64,000 nucleotides of DNA from a bacterium (GCA_016931965.1 JAFGDT010000071.1:1-64000); one strand, 5' to 3'. Positions 55,482 to 63,911 are shown, counted from the stretch's first letter. Numbers and translations: made by a program. The notes: a model not told the origin generated them from the letters alone.

Positions 55482-56588
55482 TCAGTTGCGAGGTCGAGAG
55501 GTAAAACCGATTTGTTTAAGTAGTTCTTGAGCCGTTTGTCTGTCCGCTTCTGTTTCGAGGGACAGTCGAATCGTTCCGGAATCCCCCTCTCTAATTTTCA
55601 ATACCTCTATATCCTTGATGTTGATTCCCTTTTCGGCTAATGTTGTTGAAATGGCAGCAATTACACCTGGTTTATCTTCAACCCAAACGGAAAGATCGAA
55701 ATGGGGCCTGAGGAATCCCTTGGTGTCATGGGGTATTGAAAGGCGGTTGCGAGCGGCATTTTCAAATGTTTCAGAAAGATTTTCCTGAACCAGTTTCTTT
55801 TTCATCTCCTTGAGATTTTCAATGAATGTGTCGATATAGTGCGATACGTTTTGCTGATTCGTTTGGAATATATCTCTCCATATTTCATATGGACTGGAAG
55901 CAATCCGCGTCATATCGCGAAATCCTCCCGCTGCCAACTTGAGAAAAAGAGAGCTGGCTTTCTTGTTTTGAAACTGAGTAATGACATTCATCAGGGACAC
56001 GGCCAACAATTGCGGAAGATGACTGACGGCAGCAGCTACCTGATCATGGAGTTGGGGATCGAGCGTGATGGTTTTCGCCCCAATACGTTCAATCAAATTG
56101 ACGAAATACTGCATGATCTCATTGGGTATTCTTTGTGACGGAGTCAGCACATAGGTGGCATTTTCAAATAGAAGCGCATCTGCCCATTCAACACCGCGGC
56201 CTTCATTGCCAGCCATGGGATGTCCGCCGAGAAAATATTTGTCTTTCTTGAAGCAATCCTTTGCCCGCTTGACAATTTCGAATTTCGTACTGCCCACATC
56301 GGTTACCAATGTACCAGGGCGGATGGCATAGGCAATTTTCGGAAGCATTTCAATGATGATTGAGATGGGAGTGCAGATAAAAACAAGGTCGGCTTTTGGC
56401 AGACATGTTTCGAGTTCCGACCGTTCAAATCCTTGATCGATTGCGCCAAGGGCAAGGGCTTTGTCAAGTGTCTGTTTTCTTGAAATGCCTAAAATTCGGA
56501 TACCCGGCTCCTTTCGTTTCAGGGAAAGACCCAGAGATCCACCGATAATACCGACTCCGATAATGGCAATATTTTTAAATGGTGTCAA
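55482..56588 (-). CDS. tyrA: Prephenate dehydrogenase with ACT domain
   Basis: NAD-dependent oxidation of prephenate towards tyrosine. The 368-residue protein has the Rossmann motif IIGVGIIGGSLGLSL, GGHPMAGNEGRGVEWA and the substrate-binding HDQVAAAVSHLPQLLAVSL. A C-terminal ACT domain (about 295-365, DLSVWVEDKPGVIAAI) is the likely tyrosine feedback site. It starts at a TTG with AGAGGA upstream. The chorismate mutase that supplies prephenate is encoded 55 bases upstream as a separate protein. Confidence 0.92.
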   Translation of the reverse strand: MTPFKNIAIIGVGIIGGSLGLSLKRKEPGIRILGISRKQTLDKALALGAIDQGFERSELETCLPKADLVFICTPISIIIEMLPKIAYAIRPGTLVTDVGSTKFEIVKRAKDCFKKDKYFLGGHPMAGNEGRGVEWADALLFENATYVLTPSQRIPNEIMQYFVNLIERIGAKTITLDPQLHDQVAAAVSHLPQLLAVSLMNVITQFQNKKASSLFLKLAAGGFRDMTRIASSPYEIWRDIFQTNQQNVSHYIDTFIENLKEMKKKLVQENLSETFENAARNRLSIPHDTKGFLRPHFDLSVWVEDKPGVIAAISTTLAEKGINIKDIEVLKIREGDSGTIRLSLETEADRQTAQELLKQIGFTSRPRN

Positions 56589-56643
56589 TTATCCTCTTAT
56601 TCCTATGTTATGAAAAGTTCATTTTATGATTTATCACGCTTTG

Positions 56644-56919
56644 TTATTTCAAATATATTTTTTTTTGAGTCTCAAGGCAAATACGGATAATATGTTTGAA
56701 TAATGCATTCAAATCATCTGTAGGGATAGGATCGTGTTCCAGTGTCAAGACATGCGATATTACATTCTGTTCACGTTTGTTGTCCTGCATGGGGATACCC
56801 TGTTCCAATTTGACTTGGCCGATTTTCAACACCACACGCATTCTTTTGCGCAGTAAATCAACCAGTTGGGTATCGATTTCCTCGATCTGTTGGCGAAGGT
56901 CATCAAGAGATAAAATCAT
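56644..56919 (-). CDS. Chorismate mutase, AroQ class
   Basis: Free-standing chorismate mutase of 91 residues converting chorismate to prephenate. The all-helical AroQ-class pattern is visible: LDDLRQQIEEIDTQLVDLLRKR, the active-site region KIGQVK and PMQDNKREQNV. GGAGGAAGT gives a strong ribosome-binding site. It is the first full-size gene after the attenuator, so its expression and that of all downstream aro genes should respond to Tyr/Phe supply. No prephenate dehydratase gene is in the window. Confidence 0.9.
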   Translation of the reverse strand: MILSLDDLRQQIEEIDTQLVDLLRKRMRVVLKIGQVKLEQGIPMQDNKREQNVISHVLTLEHDPIPTDDLNALFKHIIRICLETQKKIYLK

Positions 56920-56942
56920 ACTTCCTCCTGTGCATTCACATC

Positions 56943-56973
56943 AAAAAGCCCACTCTTTGGCAAGTAGCGGGCT
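56943..56973 (-). terminator. Attenuator terminator in the aro operon leader
   Basis: On the minus strand AGCCCGCT pairs with AGTGGGCT (one G-U) across an 11-base loop and is followed at once by TTTTT. It lies 24 bases upstream of the chorismate mutase gene and downstream of the leader-peptide stop, so it would end transcription before the operon. It is mutually exclusive with the antiterminator at 56967-57023. Confidence 0.85.
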
Positions 56974-57023
56974 GGGTTTTTGCATTTTGGGTAACGGAAT
57001 GTTCGGTTAAAAATCCCTCCCGC
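56967..57023 (-). promoter_or_regulatory. Antiterminator pairing of the aro attenuator
   Basis: On the minus strand GCGGG-A-GGG-A-TTTTT (57009-57023) can pair with AAAAA-CCC-A-GCCCGC (56967-56981). This captures the 5' arm of the terminator. The upstream arm overlaps the last codons and stop of the leader peptide. A ribosome that reaches the stop would mask this arm and allow termination; a ribosome stalled on Tyr or Phe codons upstream would leave it free. Confidence 0.75.
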
Positions 57024-57108
57024 GGCATTGGTTGATAAAAAAATAATAAGGGTATTCGACAGAATAATAAAATAAAAAGAATAGATTGTACATCATCTGG
57101 TTTTTCAT
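57007..57108 (-). CDS. Tyr/Phe-rich leader peptide of the aro operon
   Basis: A 33-codon frame beginning ATG at 57108 and ending TAA at 57007-57009. It contains 6 Tyr and 6 Phe, with runs such as NLFFLFYYSV and YPYYFFI, and sits between the promoter and the terminator. Its role would be to measure charged tRNA-Tyr and tRNA-Phe by ribosome stalling, as in the pheA, pheST and trp leaders of Proteobacteria. The end products match the operon: chorismate mutase and prephenate dehydrogenase. The ribosome-binding site is weak and the predicted 5' leader is only about 14 bases. Confidence 0.82.
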   Translation of the reverse strand: MKNQMMYNLFFLFYYSVEYPYYFFINQCRGRDF

Positions 57109-57128
57109 TATTTTATCTTGATGAATAA

Positions 57129-57157
57129 AATATAAAAATCAATATTTCAAAAGTCAA
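57129..57157 (-). promoter_or_regulatory. Sigma-70-type promoter of the aro operon
   Basis: On the minus strand TTGACT (57152-57157) and TATATT (57129-57134) are separated by exactly 17 bases. Transcription would start near 57122, about 14 bases before the leader-peptide ATG and about 200 bases before the chorismate mutase gene. Confidence 0.65.
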
Positions 57158-57317
57158 GTCATTTGTTGTTTTAGTCTATCAGATAAAATAATTCGCAAAC
57201 TGTTTTTTTCATATCCGATGGGTCATTCTTGCTTGAGAATAAAATCCTTGCAAAACTGTGAACTTTTCATTATAATAATTGCACATTTATTGTCTTAAAT
57301 ATTATAGGAATTATATT

Positions 57318-57923
57318 ATGGGGAAGGTATATCGGACGATCTGTAACAGAAGAACAATCAGACGGTTTCAGAATAAAGTGATACCTAAAGATTTATTAAC
57401 CAAATTTATTAATGCAGCACGTTTAGCACCCTCATCTGGAAATATCCAGCCATGCGAGTTTATTGTTGTGGACAATCCAAAAATGCTCAATGCTATTTTT
57501 CCGTGCCTTCGGTGGGCTGCTTACATCGAACCAGATGGGAACCCTCCAAAAGGAGAAAGACCGGTAGCTTATATAGTTGCTCTGATTAATGTTCAACTCA
57601 GGAAAAAAGGGGGAGAAGAGGATGTGGCAGCTGCAATTGAAAATATCATTTTAACAGCTTGCGAGGAAGGCATTGGCTCTTGCTGGCTCCATTCAATCGA
57701 TCGAAAACAAATTAAGAATTTATTGCAAATTCCCCATCACTTGAATGTAAATTCCATTGTTGCTCTGGGTTATCCCAATGAGCAACCTGTTGTTGATGTC
57801 CCTCAGAGTTCGTCAATTCGCTACTGGAAAGATCATGATGGTGTCATTCATGTCCCGAAACGAACCTTAGAAGAAATCATACATCGAAATATATATGGCC
57901 ATAACCATACGGATGCAGTTTAG
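57318..57923 (+). CDS. Nitroreductase-family protein
   Basis: FMN-dependent oxidoreductase fold of 201 residues. The start at ATG 57318 is chosen for AGGAAT seven bases upstream and because MGKVYRTICNRRTIRRFQ matches the family N-terminus; reading from 57279 adds unrelated residues. Motifs are NRRTIRRF, ARLAPSSGNIQPCEFIVV and ALGYPNEQP. The substrate is unknown; family members reduce quinones, nitro compounds or flavins. It is divergent from the aro operon, with a shared intergenic region of about 400 bases. Confidence 0.85.
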   Translation: MGKVYRTICNRRTIRRFQNKVIPKDLLTKFINAARLAPSSGNIQPCEFIVVDNPKMLNAIFPCLRWAAYIEPDGNPPKGERPVAYIVALINVQLRKKGGEEDVAAAIENIILTACEEGIGSCWLHSIDRKQIKNLLQIPHHLNVNSIVALGYPNEQPVVDVPQSSSIRYWKDHDGVIHVPKRTLEEIIHRNIYGHNHTDAV

Positions 57924-58044
57924 GATTTTTACAATCAAATAATGTTTACAGTTAAAAAATGAGGGCAAATGAAATAATAGAAGTGCATCAAAAAGTAGAT
58001 ACAAATGCATTCATAATCGAGAAGTATACTGTTCTGGAAGGGAA

Positions 58045-58539
58045 ATGAATGTGGTAGCAGAAAAACAAGAAAACACTGAAACAAAGAACAAACGGTATCG
58101 AAGATCCCCACGGGTCGATGAAAAGGTTCAGAGGACGATCCAAACGATTGAGGAAACACTGGTCAATTCGATTCAATCAATCACTTTTAGAGAACTCAAT
58201 GGTTATCAAAGAAAAGCGATCCAGAAACACTTCGAGCATATTCAAGAGTATCGGATTAAAACCTATCGGGAAAGAGATAATGTGATCATGAAAGTCTATC
58301 CAATTGGCCAATTAAAAAGACTTGCTGAACAAAAGACACAAGAGGTTTTGATGAAAGGGAAGCCCGAAGCGCTTCCTCCTATGGGATCATTTGAGAGATT
58401 TGTGATTCATGATTACCTGAAAGAACGAGAGGGTATTAAGACAGAAAGTTTTGGTGAAGAGGGAAAAGATCGCCACATCGAAATTTGCCCTCTTTTTGGA
58501 AGGACGCTGAAGAAAGCAAATAAAAAATTAACGCGATGA
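58045..58539 (+). CDS. R3H-domain protein (Jag/KhpB C-terminal-like)
   Basis: Protein of 164 residues. The C-terminal ~60 residues are an R3H nucleic-acid-binding domain: ALPPMGSFERFVIHDYLKER, with KTESFGEEGKDRHIEI matching the Jag consensus around TESEGEGxxR. The basic N-terminus and helical middle do not resemble the KH domain that normally precedes R3H in Jag, so this is a stand-alone or altered form. AAGGGA lies just before the start; a GTG at 58051 has better spacing. It probably binds single-stranded RNA or DNA. Confidence 0.7.
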   Translation: MNVVAEKQENTETKNKRYRRSPRVDEKVQRTIQTIEETLVNSIQSITFRELNGYQRKAIQKHFEHIQEYRIKTYRERDNVIMKVYPIGQLKRLAEQKTQEVLMKGKPEALPPMGSFERFVIHDYLKEREGIKTESFGEEGKDRHIEICPLFGRTLKKANKKLTR

Positions 58540-58568
58540 TATATTCACTTTGTTTGAAAGGAAGATAG

Positions 58569-58943
58569 ATGAACCGTAACGTCATGATTGTTGATGATGA
58601 TCCTTCTATATTGTATACGGTAAAACGGATGTTGGAAAGTGCCGATATGACGGTTACGACTGCAAGCAATGGAAGAATATGTCTCGAAGAACTGAAAAAA
58701 GGATTTAAAGGACTCATTCTTATGGACATTATAATGCCAGATATGGATGGGTGGGATACAGTAAAAGAAATTGTAGATCAGGGCTTTTTAGATGGAATCA
58801 TTATTTGCATGTTGACAGGAAAGAAAGTGCCGGATCAAAAAATGGACAAACTGAAAGAATATATTCTGGATTATATCACAAAGCCTTTGCAGAAGGATAA
58901 ATTTGTATCAATTGTTGAGGAATATTTATCATTTTTAAAATAA
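58569..58943 (+). CDS. CheY-like single-domain response regulator
   Basis: Receiver domain of 124 residues without an output domain. It has the acidic pocket D9-D10-D11, phospho-acceptor D53 in LILMDIIMPDMDG, T83 and K105 (YITKPLQ). AGGAAG precedes the ATG. It is followed after 32 bases by a CheB-like gene. No histidine kinase is in the window, so its partner is encoded elsewhere. Confidence 0.9.
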   Translation: MNRNVMIVDDDPSILYTVKRMLESADMTVTTASNGRICLEELKKGFKGLILMDIIMPDMDGWDTVKEIVDQGFLDGIIICMLTGKKVPDQKMDKLKEYILDYITKPLQKDKFVSIVEEYLSFLK

Positions 58944-58975
58944 TCATTGGTTGATATGATTTTATAGAACTGATT

Positions 58976-59554
58976 ATGAACAATCTTTTAAAGAGAAATC
59001 ATCTGATTGTTATTGGATCTTCCGCAGGAGGTCCGAGAGTTCTTAAAGAAATTTTTTCTGGATTGCCTCTGATAAACGGCAGTATCATTCTTATCCAGCA
59101 TATGCCAAAATATATTAATGAAACATTAACTGATAACTTAAATGAATGTACGGATATGTCTGTTGAAATAGCACAAGATGGTGTTGAGGTTGAATCTGGC
59201 AACATCTATGTGGCACCCAGTGAAATCCATCTCAAGTTGATCGATAATAAAAAAATCCATTTATCAGATGGTGAAAAAGTGAATTTTGCGCGGCCATCTA
59301 TTGATGTTACATTTGAGTCGATTCAAATTACGATCGGTATAAAATTGGTCGGGATTATACTTACCGGAATGGGAAATGATGGCGCGAAAGGAATCAAACA
59401 CATTAAATCACTTGGTGGATTGACAATCGTTCAAGATAAAGAAACCAGTGTGATTGATAGTATGCCCAAGGCAGCCATTGATACAGGAGCAGTCGATTTG
59501 ATCTTGACTCCCAGTCAAATCAGAGAGAAACTGATTGAACTGGCGGGTATCTAA
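58976..59554 (+). CDS. Stand-alone CheB-type methylesterase domain
   Basis: Protein of 192 residues consisting only of the CheB methylesterase domain. The triad is visible: S16 in IGSSAGGP, H42 in LIQHMP and the Asp in LTGMGNDGAKG; DSMPKAAIDTGAVD is also conserved. The usual N-terminal receiver is missing and is instead encoded as the separate CheY-like gene just upstream, which may act in its place. No CheR, CheA or chemoreceptor gene is nearby. It could act in a chemosensory-like pathway or on another methyl or amide group. Confidence 0.87.
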   Translation: MNNLLKRNHLIVIGSSAGGPRVLKEIFSGLPLINGSIILIQHMPKYINETLTDNLNECTDMSVEIAQDGVEVESGNIYVAPSEIHLKLIDNKKIHLSDGEKVNFARPSIDVTFESIQITIGIKLVGIILTGMGNDGAKGIKHIKSLGGLTIVQDKETSVIDSMPKAAIDTGAVDLILTPSQIREKLIELAGI

Positions 59555-59688
59555 TCGTATGAAAAAATTCTGTTGATTAATCACATAAATGATATTGACC
59601 CATCCTGTTTTATCTTTATCCATTTTACCATTTCTCAAAGGAATTTATTCTCTTTTTTAAAAAATGACAATAAATTTATCGTATCACT

Positions 59689-59716
59689 TTGATATTATCA
59701 GATAATTTATTATATT
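59689..59716 (+). promoter_or_regulatory. Predicted sigma-70-type promoter of the transketolase gene
   Basis: TTGATA (59689-59694) and TATATT (59711-59716) are separated by 16 bases, about 50 bases before the transketolase start. The region is AT-rich, so a chance match is possible. Confidence 0.4.
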
Positions 59717-59764
59717 TAACTCCATTTTTAATATTGGCATCTCAATTTATTCAGGGAATTCGTC

Positions 59765-61783
59765 TTGACCAATCACATGGACAGTAAAAAAGTACATCAG
59801 TTGGCAGTCAATACAATCCGAATGTTGGCTGTTGATGCTGTTGAGAAAGCCAAATCCGGGCATCCGGGAATGCCAATGGGAATGGCTGATTGTGCGTTTG
59901 TTTTATGGCACCGTTTTCTTCGATTTAATCCTGAAGATCCAAACTGGATTAATCGAGACCGTTTTCTACTTTCAGCAGGCCATGGATCGATGCTTCTTTA
60001 CAGCATGCTTCATTTATCCGGTTACGATGTTTCTGTGGATGATTTGAGACAATTTCGCCAATGGGGGAGTCGAACACCGGGTCATCCGGAAAAGGGGTGT
60101 CTGCCTGGTGTTGAAACCACAACCGGTCCTTTAGGTCAGGGTTTTGCCAATGGTGTGGGTATGGCCATTGGTTCTCGTATTCTGGCAGATCGATTCAATC
60201 GCGATGATTTTTCTCCGATCGATCATCATATCTATGGTATCGTGAGCGACGGCGATATCATGGAAGGTATTACATCAGAGGCAGCCTCGGTTGCGGGCCA
60301 TCTTCAATTGGGGAATATCATCTATATCTATGATGACAATCGGGTGACGATCGATGGTCAAACCAACCTCACCTTTTCTGAAGATGTGGAAAAACGGTTT
60401 CAGGCATACGGATGGCATACGCTTACCATCGATGGCCACAATCATGAAGAAATTGGATCGGCAATTGAGTTGGGAATAAAGACTCAAAACAAACCGACCC
60501 TGATTATCGCCAAAACCCATATTGGATACGGCAGTCCAAACAGACAGGATTCTTCAGTTTCGCATGGCGCTCCTCTTGGAGAAGATGAGGTCATCGCAAC
60601 AAAGAAACACCTCGGCTGGCCTCTGGAGCCTAAGTTTATCATTCCGGAAGAAATCAAACCCCTGTTTAAAGAAAGGCGGGACGTATTAAAGACATTATAC
60701 AACCGCTGGCAAAAGCAGTTCAAAGACTGGCAGCAGGCTTATCCCGATTTACGCGATTTGCTGAATCGAATGATTTCAAAGGATTTGCCAGACAATTTAG
60801 AAGAGCAGCTTATCGTCACCATTTCGGATAAGCCGGCGGCAACACGTGTTTGTAGTCAAAAGATATTGAACAAAGCTGCTCAAGCTATTCCCTCGATTAT
60901 CGGGGGTTCCGCAGATTTGGGATCTTCGGTTAAAACGTTTATTGATGGGGCTGGTGATATTTCAGCCAGCAGTTTTTATGGACGAAATCTTCATTTCGGC
61001 ATTCGCGAGCATGGAATGGGGGGGATCCTCAATGGGATAGCCCTTTACGGCGGTTTTATTCCCTATGGGTCGACATTTCTTGTATTTGCCGATTATATGC
61101 GTCCTTCTATCCGTCTGACCTCAATTATGGGATTGCAAGTGGTTTATGTTTTTTCGCACGACAGTTTGTTTGTCGGAGAAGATGGTCCGACCCATCAGCC
61201 TGTGGAACAGATTGCCTCTCTCAGGATGATGCCGGGATTAACGGTCTTCCGGCCGGCAGACGGTTTAGAAACGGCCATGGCTTGGGCTTATGCCTTGCGT
61301 AGAAAACAAGGTCCAACGGCTCTTTGCCTGACCAGACAGACAGTTCCCTTGCTCGAACGGTCTGAATCCTTTGATCCGGGGATCATTCAAAAGGGGGGGT
61401 ATGTTTTATCACGGGAAGATGGATCGAAACCGGATGTTATCCTGGTGGCGACCGGATCAGAAGTGTCGATCGCTGTTGAGGCAAAACGTCTGTTGGCAAA
61501 GGATGGGAAACAGATCCGAGTCGTTTCCATGCCTTCTGTGGAAGTATTTCTTTCACAGGACGAGGGTTACCGAAATTCAGTAATCATAAAAAATGTACCG
61601 CTTTCTGTGATTGAAGCCGCCACGTCGTACGGATGGCACAGAATCACGCGCGCTCCGATGCTGTCGATCACAATGGATCAATTTGGCAAATCGGCTCCTT
61701 ATCAGGTGCTGGCGGAGAAGTTTGGATTTACAGGAGAAAGTGTTGCGGAAAAGATAAGCAGCTGGTTAGAGGAACTTGCTTAG
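59765..61783 (+). CDS. tkt: Transketolase
   Basis: Thiamine-diphosphate enzyme of the pentose phosphate pathway that also produces erythrose-4-phosphate, a precursor of the shikimate pathway. It has 672 residues. Motifs are KAKSGHPGMPMGMAD, GPLGQGFANGVGMA, the ThDP site IVSDGDIMEGITSEA through DDNRVTIDG, and in the Pyr domain FGIREHGMGGI and VGEDGPTHQPVEQ. The TTG at 59765 has AGGGA at good spacing; the ATG at 59777 is too far from it. The gene is single and is followed by a possible terminator. Confidence 0.95.
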   Translation: MTNHMDSKKVHQLAVNTIRMLAVDAVEKAKSGHPGMPMGMADCAFVLWHRFLRFNPEDPNWINRDRFLLSAGHGSMLLYSMLHLSGYDVSVDDLRQFRQWGSRTPGHPEKGCLPGVETTTGPLGQGFANGVGMAIGSRILADRFNRDDFSPIDHHIYGIVSDGDIMEGITSEAASVAGHLQLGNIIYIYDDNRVTIDGQTNLTFSEDVEKRFQAYGWHTLTIDGHNHEEIGSAIELGIKTQNKPTLIIAKTHIGYGSPNRQDSSVSHGAPLGEDEVIATKKHLGWPLEPKFIIPEEIKPLFKERRDVLKTLYNRWQKQFKDWQQAYPDLRDLLNRMISKDLPDNLEEQLIVTISDKPAATRVCSQKILNKAAQAIPSIIGGSADLGSSVKTFIDGAGDISASSFYGRNLHFGIREHGMGGILNGIALYGGFIPYGSTFLVFADYMRPSIRLTSIMGLQVVYVFSHDSLFVGEDGPTHQPVEQIASLRMMPGLTVFRPADGLETAMAWAYALRRKQGPTALCLTRQTVPLLERSESFDPGIIQKGGYVLSREDGSKPDVILVATGSEVSIAVEAKRLLAKDGKQIRVVSMPSVEVFLSQDEGYRNSVIIKNVPLSVIEAATSYGWHRITRAPMLSITMDQFGKSAPYQVLAEKFGFTGESVAEKISSWLEELA

Positions 61784-61813
61784 TTTCGAATGTTAGAAAT
61801 GTAAACAATTGAA

Positions 61814-61843
61814 TGCCGAACATGCTTTTTCGTTCGGTATTTG
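61814..61843 (+). terminator. Possible transcription terminator after transketolase
   Basis: TGCCGAAC pairs with GTTCGGTA (one G-U) around a 10-base loop, followed by TTTGT. The T-run is short, so it may be a weak terminator. Its position 30 bases after the stop codon fits. Confidence 0.5.
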
Positions 61844-61904
61844 TGCATATTATGGTTCCTATCGGAATAAAACTCCTACCTTGATACATAAAGATATTAT
61901 ATTT

Positions 61905-62528
61905 TTAATTTATGATGTCAAGAAATTTACTTTTACTCAAACTTTCTGATGTTATGATCCGACTTTCACATTCATCAAGCAATTGTATGCCCACGGCAGA
62001 ATAGGCTTGGTAAATCAATTTACTGCACCATAGACGATTCTTTTCAATATTTAAATACGATTTTTTCAGACCGAATAATTTTCTCGGTATATTCACGACC
62101 AGTCCCATTATGTCCATTTTCATATCTTTGAATTTTAACGATTCATTAACAATTCGATTTCTTTGATTTGTGTTTAAATATCTTGCTCTATAAATGGAAT
62201 ATCTATTTCTCTTATAGATTTTTTTAGGGACTTTGTGGATCGTCACACCATCTTTGGTTGTGGTATGGATGATTTTACCATTACCGATGTATAACATACT
62301 GTGTACATACTTGGAATGTAACAATGTCCTATACAATAATGCGATCGGTGATAAGCTGAACAGACCCGGTTTCACTAAGATGATATCTGCTTTCCTTAAT
62401 TTCAGTATGATGGTTTGGCGCTTGATTTTCCAACCCAGGGAATATATATGAGACAACAATCTCATTTTCATTTTGTTTAGGATATCAATATGTTTTTTGC
62501 GTTTTCTTTTTATGAGGAATTTAACCAT
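61905..62528 (-). CDS. Permuted NlpC/P60 (YiiX-like) cysteine hydrolase
   Basis: Protein of 207 residues of the circularly permuted papain-like group (YiiX/YaeF). The His site is in SKYVHSMLYIGNGKIIHTTT and the catalytic Cys in RLWCSKLIYQAYSAVG, in the His-before-Cys order that marks the permuted family. Such enzymes cut peptide or lipid amide bonds. The very basic N-terminus (KRKRKKH) lacks a signal peptide, so it may be cytoplasmic. No ribosome-binding site is obvious. The sequence is AT-richer than its neighbours, which could mean acquisition. Confidence 0.72.
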   Translation of the reverse strand: MVKFLIKRKRKKHIDILNKMKMRLLSHIYSLGWKIKRQTIILKLRKADIILVKPGLFSLSPIALLYRTLLHSKYVHSMLYIGNGKIIHTTTKDGVTIHKVPKKIYKRNRYSIYRARYLNTNQRNRIVNESLKFKDMKMDIMGLVVNIPRKLFGLKKSYLNIEKNRLWCSKLIYQAYSAVGIQLLDECESRIITSESLSKSKFLDIIN

Positions 62529-62683
62529 TTCGTTAAATCAATACCATTACATCAAAGTGCGCAGTGTTTATGCGGTTATTTTTAATCCATGTTAGAAGAT
62601 AAGGTCATATATGATCATGATATATATTCAATTTTTTCGATCTACGCTTGCCATCCGGTTCAATGTTCAAGTCTGTTATCATG

Positions 62684-63226
62684 TTAATCCAAGTTTATAT
62701 TGTCATGGAAGGCTAAATTCTTGATTATTGATTTTAAAGCTTTTGCTTTCTTATCGGAAGTATCTACATTTTCAAGAATAAGTTTTTCTTTTGCCTCTTT
62801 GATCGCTTCATTAATCTGGTCAATTGGCATCCTTGTACAAGTTTTGCAAAAAAAGCTCATTGACCGGCCTTCATTGTAATTCTGAAGTAATGATTCCAAT
62901 AATGCCTGCCTTTTCTTTTGTTCCTTTAACCAACTCTCTAGACCTGTCCCTTTTATTTGATGTAAATTATCGGCAACCGGAATCCAATCCATCACTTTTC
63001 TCCTCTGAAAGATTGCACAATTGAATATTTTACTGCATTCGGCGCAGGTCTTAAATCCGTGTTTCTTGACACAACAATTCCAGATGCTGCACCAGGAATG
63101 CTGTTCACCCAATCGGCAACCAATACACCTGCTTGGTGCCTTTGACTGATATTTGTTGCATAATCCGCAGTATAATCCGCAACATCCGATAAGATTCTGT
63201 GCTTCGTTATGTTTTATTTTTCTCAT
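62684..63226 (-). CDS. DUF3795 cysteine-rich protein
   Basis: Protein of 180 residues starting with a DUF3795 domain. The cysteine pattern is CCGLYCGLCNKY, then CIGCRLGEQHSWCSIWNCC and CAECSKIFNC, probably binding zinc or an iron-sulfur cluster. The C-terminal half is helical with one more CKTC. The function is unknown. It is flanked by AT-rich non-coding DNA on both sides. Confidence 0.75.
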   Translation of the reverse strand: MRKIKHNEAQNLIGCCGLYCGLCNKYQSKAPSRCIGCRLGEQHSWCSIWNCCVKKHGFKTCAECSKIFNCAIFQRRKVMDWIPVADNLHQIKGTGLESWLKEQKKRQALLESLLQNYNEGRSMSFFCKTCTRMPIDQINEAIKEAKEKLILENVDTSDKKAKALKSIIKNLAFHDNINLD

Positions 63227-63369
63227 GATTGTTCATTCGTTATTTTGGTTGACCGCCATTAATTAAACTGCAGGGTTTTTTCATCGAACAATTTGGCATT
63301 GTAATATTATTGTTGGAATGACCAATAGACAGAATTTTTTTTGACGTGTTTGATAATTCATCTTTGATT

Positions 63370-63434
63370 ATTCTAAAGGGGCAAAGCTCTATTTTTTACC
63401 CTGAGGGGCACAAACCCTTGATGATCTTTAGAAT
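63370..63434. repeat. Inverted repeat around 47 bases, between two minus-strand genes
   Basis: ATTCTAAAG (63370-63378) and CTTTAGAAT (63426-63434) are perfect inverted copies. Inside are GGGGCAAAG and GGGGCACAAA, which are similar to each other. It could form a long stem-loop in the transcript of the monooxygenase-like gene or mark a small inserted element. The 213 bases between the flanking genes hold no gene. Confidence 0.4.
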
Positions 63435-63439
63435 GTTTT

Positions 63440-63763
63440 CTATTTATATTTTCTCGATTCTATTGTTTCATAGTGTGCAGAAACCTTATCCCAACGTTTT
63501 AACAGCAACTGTGCTGAATCGGGCACATAACAGCGTTCATAGTCTTCTCCCTGAAAATCAATAACGTTTTGCAGAATATCGAAGGTCATGATCGTAATAA
63601 ATTCAACTTCATCTGATAAGTCTCGTCTCATCAATTCAATACTCTGATACCCGGATATATTTTTTTTCTCTATGCCAGGAAATACTTCATTATGAAGAAG
63701 ATTTTGGTATTTTTCAGCGTTTTCTGGAGTTGTCCAACCATGCCAAATTCTTTTTATTGCCAA
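63440..63763 (-). CDS. Antibiotic-biosynthesis-monooxygenase (ABM) domain protein
   Basis: Small ferredoxin-like-fold protein of 107 residues. The TTG at 63763 is chosen because AGAGGAGG sits five bases upstream and the product then starts at the family beginning, (M)AIKRIWHGWTTPENAEKY; an ATG at 63793 adds ten residues. Further conserved parts are YQSIELMRRDLSDEVEFITI and WDKVSAHYE. Family members are heme- or quinol-degrading oxygenases or have no known activity. Confidence 0.75.
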   Translation of the reverse strand: MAIKRIWHGWTTPENAEKYQNLLHNEVFPGIEKKNISGYQSIELMRRDLSDEVEFITIMTFDILQNVIDFQGEDYERCYVPDSAQLLLKRWDKVSAHYETIESRKYK

Positions 63764-63911
63764 AACGACCTCCTCTGCATCAGCTGGATGCATTTGTTGA
63801 ACTAAGCCCCGCCCTTTGGTCGAGGCAGATTTATAAATAAAGCTTGCATTATTGACTGCGTCATCATAGACTTATCATGATCTAAATAACATTTTAAAAA
63901 TGAGGTCTATG

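Noticed and set aside
56941-56985. Second short frame in the aro leader, MQKPSPLLAKEWAF
   Set aside because: It overlaps the terminator hairpin itself, has no ribosome-binding site and only one Trp and one Phe. The upstream 33-codon frame is a far better leader peptide.
56985-57030. GCCGCGGGA in the aro leader resembles part of a T-box riboswitch
   Set aside because: The rest of the T-box pattern (specifier loop, GGNACCGCG context) is absent, and the same bases form the antiterminator arm at the end of a Tyr/Phe-rich leader peptide, which explains them better.
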